Assembly (NCBI RefSeq): GCF_022605165.1
Contig: NC_063068.1
Coordinates: 992,001-1,056,000, forward strand
DNA: 64,000 bases
DNA from: Purpureocillium takamizusanense
Lineage: Eukaryota > Ascomycota > Sordariomycetes > Hypocreales > Ophiocordycipitaceae
Reading direction: 5' to 3'
A model generated the notes under the pieces. That model searched no databases. It was given only the letters and a program-made list of their open reading frames with translations, and was not told the origin of the DNA. Made by a program: the position numbers and the translations under genes. Shown piece after piece: positions 56,698 through 64,000 of this stretch. How positions within the stretch are numbered: the first letter of the stretch is position 1; every line of letters begins with the position of its first letter.

Positions 56698-56719
56698 GTG
56701 TGTGTGTGTGTGTGTGTGC
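56698..56719. repeat. Second (GT)n microsatellite
   Basis: About ten perfect TG units, 240 bases from the first array. Confidence 0.9.
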
Positions 56720-57205
56720 GTCGTGTTACGCCACGAACAGTTTAAATGTTACTACGTAGGGACAAACGTATACTACTGCGGTTTGACTGAGGGGCGGGGA
56801 GGAGGGGGTGTCGTTTGTAAGTCAGTCAGTCTACGGAGATGGATGTCACCCACGGTCAGTGGCATGTACATATTATGTATGCCGCATGTATGTTGGTTGG
56901 CGGTTCACGATGCGGGCTGGCGGACGGGCTTGCACGGGGGAGCAGCTTGTGAGGAAGCAGTTTTGTCACCTTTTGTGTTGGTTGCAGCACGCAACTGCTT
57001 GACTACCTGCATGCACCTAAATTCTCGACAAGTCGTCGGCAGCGCGGGCGCAAAACGGCTTCCACCTCAGCCGACTACCGAACAACCCAAGCTCTGCGAT
57101 ACTCTCCTCCTTTTCCAGCGACAGCGACCACCGACTCAACACGACCCGACATGAGACAAAACAGCGCAAAGACATGAACATGCGGTGTTCTGCTCGCTTG
57201 CCCGC

Positions 57206-58651
57206 TCAGACACGCTCGCGCTCCTCCTGGGCGGCCTTGATGGCGCGCAGCTTGGCGGTGCCGATGCCGGCGACGCCGCCCTCCTGGTTCTCGCCGAGCC
57301 AGGGCTTGCGCGAGTCGCCAAGGACGTTGCCGCTGAGGAAGTAGACGAAGAGGCCGATGACGATGCAGACAAAGGCGATGGGGTAGAGGAAGTGGACGGT
57401 GAGGCCGAAGACGCGGACGCCGATGATGACGCCCCAAAAGTTGGCGGTGAGGAGGGAGATGTCGAAGAAGGCGGCGCTGCCCATGCGCAGGATGAGCGGG
57501 GCGAGGGTGTAGAAGAGGGAGAGGCAGAGGGTGTAGCCGACGAGCCAGCCGGCGATCTGGCCGTCCCACTGGGCGGCGGCGATGCTGTCGCGGTCAAAGA
57601 TGCTGGCCTGGACGCCGTTGATGATCATGCCGAGCAGGCCCATGAAGGCGAGGACGTGGTGCATGGGGGCCTTGCTGACGAGCCACTCCTCGAGGACGTT
57701 GCTGGTGCCGTAGAGGGTGGCGCCGAGCAGGCCGAAGAGGTCGCCCTTGATCATGTTGGCGCCGGGCCCGCCGTTGGAGCCCGTAATGTGGTCCGAGGCG
57801 AGGAGGATGCCCATGCCCCCGCAGCAGACGAGGATGCCGGCGACCTGGAAGAGGCGGTAGCGGACCTTGAGGAGGAAAAAGGAGATGAGGACGACGCAGA
57901 CAATGGACCAAAAGTTGAGGAGCTGGGCCGAGAGGATGTTGGTGTACTGGTAGGCGAGGACGGTGAAGTAGTTGCCCTCGACGTCGAGGAAGGCCATGAT
58001 GAGGTACTTCCAGCCGTCGCGGCGAGCGAGGCGCCACCAGGCGTGGGGCCCGTCGCGGACGAGGAACAGGGTGTTGTAGACGAGGGCGAGGAAGGCGTAG
58101 TTGAAGAAGGTCTGGAAGGCGGGGGCGTTGAAGTGCGCGCCCGAGAGGAACGAGGTGAAGGTGTTTGTGGCGGTGATGCACAGCGCGAGGATCTGGCCGA
58201 TGGCGATGACGAGCCAGAACGACGGCGTCAGCAGGTACGAGTACCAGTGGGCGGAGCGCGCCTCGAGGATGTGCAGCCCGCGCGTGGCGGCCACCGTCTC
58301 GGCGTCGTTGTCGTCGTAGTCGGCGACGTTGAGGGCGTCGTGCGGACGGGCATGGCTGCTGTCGCTGCTGTGAGCGGTGGCGGTCGTGGTCGCGGTCGTG
58401 GTCGTGGCGGCGGCGACGACGGGGCTGGAGAAGCCCTTTTGCTCGTCCGCGGTAGACATGCCGTCGTTTGTTCTGCGTGTCGATGGTGCGCGGTGGTGTT
58501 CTGCTGCTTCAGACGCAATAATGGCGTCGTACACGAGATTCGAGAGGCGGCGACGGGGGCGGTGTCGGTCGTGACGCTTCGACAGCAAGGGTTCGCGATG
58601 CGCAGACTCGACAGAGCTCATCCAAAGCCCTGCCTGCGTCCTGTCCTCCAT
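57206..58651 (-). CDS. SLC35F1/F2-type solute carrier (DUF914 family membrane transporter)
   Basis: Intronless, 481 residues from ATG 58651; ATG 58621 (MSSVES) is an alternative start. Residues 1-130 are cytosolic, with Ser/Thr/Ala repeats and a LeuLeu-type motif (REPLLSK). About ten transmembrane helices follow from residue 140: FWLVIAIGQILALCITATNTF, FFNYAFLALVYN, YLIMAFLDVEGNYFTVLAYQY, LLNFWSIVCVVLISFF, VAGILVCCGGMGILLA, DLFGLLGATLYGTSN, VLAFMGLLGMIING, WLVGYTLCLSLFYTL, FFDISLLTANFWGVIIG and IAFVCIVIGLFVYFLSG. EGNYFTVLAYQYT and TSNVLEEW are hallmarks of this drug/metabolite-transporter branch. Substrates of SLC35F1/F2 homologues are largely unknown; human SLC35F2 imports a cytotoxic sulfonamide drug. 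Location is probably Golgi, endosome or plasma membrane. Confidence 0.92.
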   Translation of the reverse strand: MEDRTQAGLWMSSVESAHREPLLSKRHDRHRPRRRLSNLVYDAIIASEAAEHHRAPSTRRTNDGMSTADEQKGFSSPVVAAATTTTATTTATAHSSDSSHARPHDALNVADYDDNDAETVAATRGLHILEARSAHWYSYLLTPSFWLVIAIGQILALCITATNTFTSFLSGAHFNAPAFQTFFNYAFLALVYNTLFLVRDGPHAWWRLARRDGWKYLIMAFLDVEGNYFTVLAYQYTNILSAQLLNFWSIVCVVLISFFLLKVRYRLFQVAGILVCCGGMGILLASDHITGSNGGPGANMIKGDLFGLLGATLYGTSNVLEEWLVSKAPMHHVLAFMGLLGMIINGVQASIFDRDSIAAAQWDGQIAGWLVGYTLCLSLFYTLAPLILRMGSAAFFDISLLTANFWGVIIGVRVFGLTVHFLYPIAFVCIVIGLFVYFLSGNVLGDSRKPWLGENQEGGVAGIGTAKLRAIKAAQEERERV

Positions 58652-60185
58652 CCCATGCGTTTATTAGCTTTCTCCGGCGTCATCCCATGGAGAGTGGCAA
58701 AGTTTCTTTTCCCCTCCGGCGGCGGGCGGGCGTACCTGATGATGATGATGCTGGCTCCTCCCCGCAAGTTGGGCTGAGTTATATCGCAGCTGAGGCTACG
58801 CTTGCGCAATGCAGATGCGGGCCTGCGAACTGCAGATACGATTCGCGCGCAGATGGATGTGCGCTGCTGTGTCTCTCAACGCAGCAGCGGTGTATGTGTG
58901 TGTGTGTGTAATGCGAGATTGTTGCAGACAAACGAATCCCCTTTTACTTTTCAAAGAGAAAATCTCCAGTCTTTCTCGTCCCCAAGCAGCAAGCGCAAAG
59001 ACTCAAAGTCGCCTGCCGTCTGTTCTACCGTTGTGCACGGCACATTCGTCGATGTGCCCGCGTGATGAGGATCGAGGAGGGGGAGCTCGTCGCGGCGCGG
59101 GGTGGCATTAAGAGGGGGGGGGATGCGGGCTGACTGCTGGTCGATGAGAAGGGGAAGCAAAAGATTCCACCCTCACAGCGGAATCGCGGGTCAATGACGG
59201 CGTGAAGAGGAGTGGCCTTCGCGGTGTTTGGTGGTGAAGAGGAGGCAGAAGAGGAGGAGGAGAAGCTTGCTCTGCGCAAGAGGGTGATGGGATGACATGG
59301 TGTTTTTTGGGTGGCGTCCCCGCTGAGAGACTAACAAGCTGGAACTGCCTAAGAAAAAAAAATTGATCATAAAATTTTGGCGTTTTCGGTGCCTGCCGCT
59401 GCCGCCGCCACCAACACCACTAATGACCGCCGTCGCCGCCGCCGTTGGCTTCCAGTGCAGGCAGACCAGTGGCGTTTTCGCCCTGAGCGGGGCGGCAGCT
59501 TCATCCAGTGATGCTGGATGGGACAAAATGCTCATTTCAACTATCGCTGGCTGTCCAGTGCCAAGGGTGGTCAGATCAGACGAACACAGCAGCGGTCGCT
59601 CAAGGTGGAGATGACGAGGGGTAGTGTAGACTCGTTGCATCAAATTCAAGCTGAATGCTTTATTGACAGACATGATTGGCATGTAGGCAGTGCGTACAGT
59701 ACAGTCATCCATATCAAATGCACGTTTCATGCACACAAGCTGAACCGCTGTCGCTGCGTCGTCTGCTGCTGACCTGATCGCCGTCAGTCAAGCTGCGGCC
59801 TGCCTCCATCACGGCTGCCGCCCCGCCGTCTGCCCGCCCACCTGCATCGCCCGTCGGATCAACCTGCACGGGACGCGACCGTCCTTTCCAGCCTGCGGGA
59901 GCGTCTCTAGATTAATTATGTTGTAGTTGAGGCGCGATGCCGCCGAGCACCTCAGCCCGTGGTGAGTTGAGTGATGCATGCTCGCCCCTGGAGCCGTGAG
60001 CAATCTTGACCCCGTACGAGCTTGAGCAACGGCGAGGTCCTGCCCGTGTGCCTTTTTCCATGCATCGAGCACGGCGCGTCCGTGGAGCTCGTGCTGCGGG
60101 CTGGCCTGGTGTCCGTCGGGCCCTGTGCCCGAAACTAGACGCACGCCATGCTGGCGCGCCTCGGCCATTGCAACCAGTCGTCGCC
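58652..60185. other. Intergenic region
   Basis: Contains the promoter/leader of the transporter gene (first part) and no gene I can support. Short GT repeat near 58893-58909. The part next to 60185 would be the 3'UTR of the tentative minus-strand gene. Confidence 0.45.
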
Positions 60186-60742
60186 TCAAGAGAATGGGCG
60201 AATGTCCGACATGGCAGCTCGAATCGTCTTTGCAATCATAACATTGGTAGCTGTGCCCACCGCGGGGACGTTGCTCACACTCGTCGTCACTGTTCTCTCC
60301 CGTGAGCCGCTGCTGCATGAGACGTGACCAGGCTCAGCGCATCTCCACTCACTGGCTACAGGCGTCAGTTGCCCTCCGTCTGGAGACGTCTCGCCGTTCT
60401 GAGCAACGGGAGGCTCCCTGTCTGGTAAAGATGACAGCTCCTTGGCCAGGAGCTCGAAGCATTCCTCTTCCGACTTGGGTGCCATCATGGTCCGAAGTGC
60501 CGGCACTTGATCCATTCACGTTAGCAAAGCCTAGAGAGAGAGAAAACCCCCATGGTTCCCCTCCACGACGCCATGACTAGAAACAGAGCGCCGTCCGTCT
60601 GCTCACCTTGTCCCGAGGGCATGGCTGTCTGCGCCCTCCCGGATGTCTTTCGGGCCGCACCCACGTAGCCGTGCTGTGAATGCTGTCCACGAGGATCCAG
60701 CCCTACGACGCCCCACGAGTCCTGCCGCCGAACGGAAATCAT
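60186..60742 (-). CDS. Tentative two-exon hypothetical gene, 151 residues
   Basis: Exon 1, 60742-60607, begins ATGATTTCC and ends AMPSGQ plus one base. Intron 60506-60606 (101 nt) has donor GTGAGC, a TCTCTCTC tract, branch GCTAACG and acceptor CAAG. Exon 2, 60505-60186, continues VPALRTMMAPKSEEE and CFELLAKELSSL, and ends SDIRPFS before TGA. A TATAAA-like sequence (CATATAAATT on the minus strand) lies about 75 bases upstream of the ATG. The amphipathic, acidic helix after MMAPK and the fit of branch site to acceptor make a real gene plausible. I recognise no domain, and the 3' end could instead use another intron entering the frame that runs to 59809. Confidence 0.33.
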
Positions 60743-62355
60743 TCGAAGCAACAATGGCCGGTGACGATAAGGCGGTCCAAGGCAAAGTCGAGGTGCCGAG
60801 CGCGGTCTGTACGTACAATTTATATGATTCAAGAGGTCCAGAGTTTGGAGACCAGTCGTCAGTGGGCGACGTCCAAGAAGTCGTTCCGTCTTATAAGTAA
60901 AGCTGCAACATGGCACTTGAAGATCCGCGAATCACTAGGTTGCATTGCATCCGTCGACGGGGCCGAGACTCGTATTTCGTACCGACGCACGACAAGGCAC
61001 TTCTCAATCGGGGAAGTTTGTGCGCCAGGTGGCTGATGTGCCGCCCATGCAACGACAAGTCTGAAAGTCAAGTTAGCTTCTAAGACTCGCGCCGCAGCAA
61101 CATTCTCCGCAGGGCTGAACGCTGGCCCAATCCGCTTCGGGTCCCGTCCCAGCATCTGGGTTCTCTGCACAGGCGTGAAAGCGACCCAAACGAGGGGGCG
61201 TGCCGTCTTCAGATCCACCCTGGCTGGCGGGCATTGGTGATGGGCGTTGACGGTCGTGGCTTCAGGGCAAGCGGGCACCGAGGCCATCAGCAAAGCGATC
61301 GGATTTCTTTTTTTTTTTTCAACCCCCCGTCTCCTCCAGCATCAGACCTCCCTTTGCGGCAAACGAGGCAGCCCTCGGGGCAGGCAAATGCGATGCGCCT
61401 GCGTGCGTGTCCGTGTCGCGGCGACATTCATCAGCTCGCCCCACCAGGCGATGCCAGCGACACGCCTGCTTACTGCCCAATGTGGCACTCGGAGTATTCC
61501 AGTCCGACTCCGAGAGCGGGCGCCCATATGTAGGAATTGATACAGACGTGAAGGAGGAGGGGACATGCAGCTGTCTGCACCATCGTTCAAGGCAGACATG
61601 TTAAGGGCCGAGCAAATGCTGACCTGGCCGGGTCTGCGGGCTTGCTCAAGAGGCGGCCCGTGCTGCCATTCCATTCGACTGCGGGCGGACAAGCATCGCC
61701 AAGGTTGCACGTTTTTTCCCCGATGCGGCATGACGCTGACCGTGGAGACGTCCACGGCTGTCGCCAGTGAGTCGCAGGACCCTGCGGAGAAAGGGGGGGG
61801 AACAGGGGGAGGGGTGCCACAGAATCTCGACTCTAGACCTCTGCGTCTGCGGCCCCACTGATAACTGATGTGCTCGGCCACGGAACGCGTCGGACTCTCC
61901 GAACCGGACGGCAAGGACACCATTGATGTTGTTGGCAGGCTCGTGGAAGAGGTGAGGCTTTTCGGAAGCAGACGGTGATGTCGTCTCAGTAACCTCAATG
62001 CGTATTACCAATGTGTTGCCTTTGTGGTCACATGATACCTACAGCATGGCGCGGTCATGTGCACAAACGAAGGTACCTCCTACTATGTACGAAGTACAAA
62101 AGTACGACGGTACTTCGCGCAACCGCCAGAGACAGGCGGCAAGTGCGTCACGCATGCCTGCCCCAGTGCCGCGCCACGTGCAACGTATTGTCAACAGCTC
62201 CAAGCTGGGACATCAAGGTCGTCCACATCCCAACATTCCCCTCCGCTTGCCGTCCAACACTCCATCGTCGTCAAGACTTGCTCCCGTCGCGACCGGCCCA
62301 GCTTCAACCTCACGTCATATACGAGTTGATGGCAACGTCCTGATATCCCGCCACC
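60743..62355. other. Intergenic region upstream of the metallophosphatase
   Basis: No supported gene. A minus-strand frame at 60859-61293 has protein-like composition but no recognisable domain. Near 62069-62120 is a patch of GTACCTCC, TACGAAGTAC and GTACTTCG repeats of the dispersed GTAC-type motif. Confidence 0.45.
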
Positions 62356-64000
62356 ATGTTTGCGCGATCGGTGCTGGGCGCCTCGCTGGCCCTCGTTGCT
62401 AGGGCCGCGCAGCCTGGTGCCGTCGACCCCGTGGCTGGCCCGATGCGAGATCTGACCTGGGGTCAGCTCAACTTTCTTCACACTACAGATACCCACGGCT
62501 GGCTCGGTGGCCATCTTCTAGAGTGAGTCTGCCGACCGCTCTCGCCGTCACCTCGTGTTAACAGACAGTTACCAGACCGCAGTACTCGGCCGACTGGGGT
62601 GACTACATTTCCTTCGCCCACCACATGCGTAAGCGAGCCGATGATACGGGTGCCGACCTCCTCCTCGTCGATACGGGCGATCGCATCGAAGGCAACGGGC
62701 TCTATGACGCATCCACCCCCAAGGGCTTGTTCCAGTACGACATATATGCCGAGCAAGACGTCGACATTATCTGCATCGGCAACCACGAGCTGTACCAGGC
62801 CTACTCGGCCGACCGCGAGCACAATGCCACTGTTCCCAACTTTAGGGAAAACTACATCGCATCCAACCTCGATTACATAGATTCGGCCACGGGCGAGCGA
62901 AAACCGTTGGCCCAACGCTACCGCAAATTCAAGACCAAGAATCAGGGTCTGGAGATTGTCGCTTTTGGCTTCTTGTTCGATTTCACTGGCAACGCCAACA
63001 ACAGCGTCGTTCAGCCCGTGGCGGAGACTATAAAGGAAGACTGGTTCCAGGAGGCTATGCGAGAGAAGCCGGACCTCTTTGTCGTCATCGGACATGTCGG
63101 CCTCCGCATGGAAGAGTTTCGTACCATCTTCACTGCGCTGCGCAAGCAAAACTGGCATATCCCTATCGTCTTCTTTGGCGGGCATGCCCATGTGCGGGAC
63201 GCGCTCAGCTACGATTCGCAGTCCTTTGCCATGGCCTCGGGCCGGTATTTCGAGACTATCGGCTGGATGTCGGTCGACGGAATCAAGAAGACCAAGAAGC
63301 CAGGCAAAGATGCGTCCACGGAGGCCTCCCTCAGCTTCACGCGCAAGTACATGGACAATAACCTGTACGGCATGTACCACCACACCGGACTGAACGAGAC
63401 GACCTTTCCCACAAAGCACGGCAAGCGGGTCAGTCATATGATTACCAGAGCTAGGGAGGCCCTCCAGCTCGACTACAAGTACGGCTGCGCACCCAAAGAC
63501 CTCTGGATGTCTCGGGCCAAGTTCCCCTCCAATGAGAGCATCTACTCGTGGCTCCAGGATGAGGTGTTGCCAGACATTGTCGTCAACGAGACGCGAAAGG
63601 ACAAGTCACGCCTTGCAATTGTCAATACTGGCGGCATCCGCTTCGACATCTTCAAAGGCCCCTTCACGCGAGACAGCACTTTCACGGTAAGCCCGTTTAC
63701 GAGCGGCTTCAGCTACGTGCCCGACGTGCCTTACGACGTGGCATCCAAGGTAATTGGGCTGCTCAACAGCGCCGGTAAGGTGCTGGAAACAGGCCAGACT
63801 CATTCGCGATTTTTGGACATTCCGGAGCAAATGAGTTTTGAAGACCCAACACACTTTGGTCTCGTTGATGACGACTCTGAGGAGGAGCCGCGTCTTGAAC
63901 TGCGAAGCGTCTCCGTCCTTGACGGGCCCGATTTGGTCCCGGGATACACGACAAAGGACGACATTGGCAGCGACGGCGATGACACCGTGCACAAGGAGAT
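62356..64000 (+). CDS. Secreted or vacuolar calcineurin-like metallophosphatase (5'-nucleotidase superfamily, YHR202W-like), 3' end cut
   Basis: Exons 62356-62522 and 62576 to beyond the edge; the 53-nt intron (GTGAGT..CCAG) yields [14 protein letters not shown] across the junction. ATG 62356 has a perfect CCACC context. Residues 1-18 are a signal peptide. Metal-ligand motifs are present: HTTDTHGW (Asp45, His47), LLLVDTGD (Asp88, Asp91), IGNHE (residues 123-127), and later GHVG and GGHAH. The C-terminal nucleotidase-like domain starts after VIGL/ARE ([15 protein letters not shown]). The overall pattern resembles yeast YHR202W, a putative vacuolar metallophosphatase, from memory. It may hydrolyse nucleotides or sugar-nucleotides outside the cytosol. 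At least 530 residues are visible and no stop is reached. No introns occur later: the GTAAGC at 63687 is coding. Confidence 0.9.

Larger units (their letters stand above)
56052..57205. other. Intergenic region with GT-rich repeats, between convergent genes
   Basis: Holds the 3' ends of the convergent F-box and transporter genes. It has several alternating purine-pyrimidine tracts (listed separately) and an AT-rich stretch near 56620-56690 (ATATATAT). Confidence 0.6.

Noticed and set aside
57185..58777. A 530-codon plus-strand frame over the transporter gene
   Set aside because: Glu/Gly/Ala/Val-rich composition typical of the antisense of a GC-rich membrane protein; the minus strand encodes a clear SLC35F transporter.
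60859..61293. A 144-codon minus-strand frame with protein-like composition
   Set aside because: No domain, and it cannot be joined by good splice sites to the tentative gene downstream; kept only as a note in the intergenic entry.
63687..63692. A GTAAGC that could be a splice donor in the phosphatase gene
   Set aside because: Reading through gives the expected family sequence ([18 protein letters not shown]), and no suitable acceptor was needed.
1..64000. tRNA, 5S rRNA and CRISPR arrays
   Set aside because: I scanned for B-box-like GTTCRANNC sequences on both strands by eye and found none with a fitting T-stem; no regularly spaced repeats with spacers were seen. Small intron-containing tRNAs could be missed.

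Overview
The window looks like nuclear DNA of a filamentous ascomycete, probably a Sordariomycete and possibly Hypocreales; that placement is inference. The support is GC-rich DNA, monocistronic genes spread on both strands, short introns (about 45-100 nt) with GTRNGY donors and CTRAC branch sites, fungal families such as a Zn2Cys6 regulator and a cerevisin-type vacuolar protease, and pyrimidine-rich leaders. No rRNA, tRNA or CRISPR array was recognised.

Left part (1-15.5 kb): the N-terminal 1,800+ codons of a giant BEACH-family protein (minus, cut by the left edge); a vacuolar subtilisin (plus, 2 exons); a 1,027-residue Ser/Arg-rich protein of unknown function (plus, intronless); and a membrane-anchored PAF-acetylhydrolase-type lipase (minus).

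15.9-18.3 kb is a small accessory island. It holds a degenerate Copia-type retrotransposon end (LTR-like segment, primer-binding-site-like stretch, gag with an in-frame TGA, and an overlapping -1 frame), followed by an orphan coding-like fragment.

18.8-22.7 kb is a compact three-gene group: a PhnB/VOC-fold protein (plus), a Tmt1/Crg1-like SAM methyltransferase (minus) convergent with it, and a Zn2Cys6 regulator (plus) divergent from the methyltransferase. The shared promoter has a TATA box and a CGG-N4-CGG site. The regulator gene needs four introns, one of them GC-AG and one a 51-nt intron without stops. This is the best candidate here for a small uncharacterised functional unit.

24.4-35.0 kb holds a low-complexity 258-residue protein, a conserved-looking 390-residue protein with a long leader, a 5'UTR intron and unusually long introns, and a peroxiredoxin-like protein (minus). 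From about 35.0 to 44.0 kb there is a 9 kb stretch with no gene I can support, rich in a short palindromic motif (AGGTACCT) and simple repeats.

Right part (44-64 kb): a large Cid13/Cid1-type nucleotidyltransferase (plus, 4 exons), a BTB-like plus F-box protein (plus, 3 exons), an SLC35F-type transporter (minus), a tentative two-exon small gene (minus), and a secreted or vacuolar metallophosphatase of the 5'-nucleotidase superfamily (plus, cut by the right edge). These look like unrelated housekeeping genes and not a pathway cluster.
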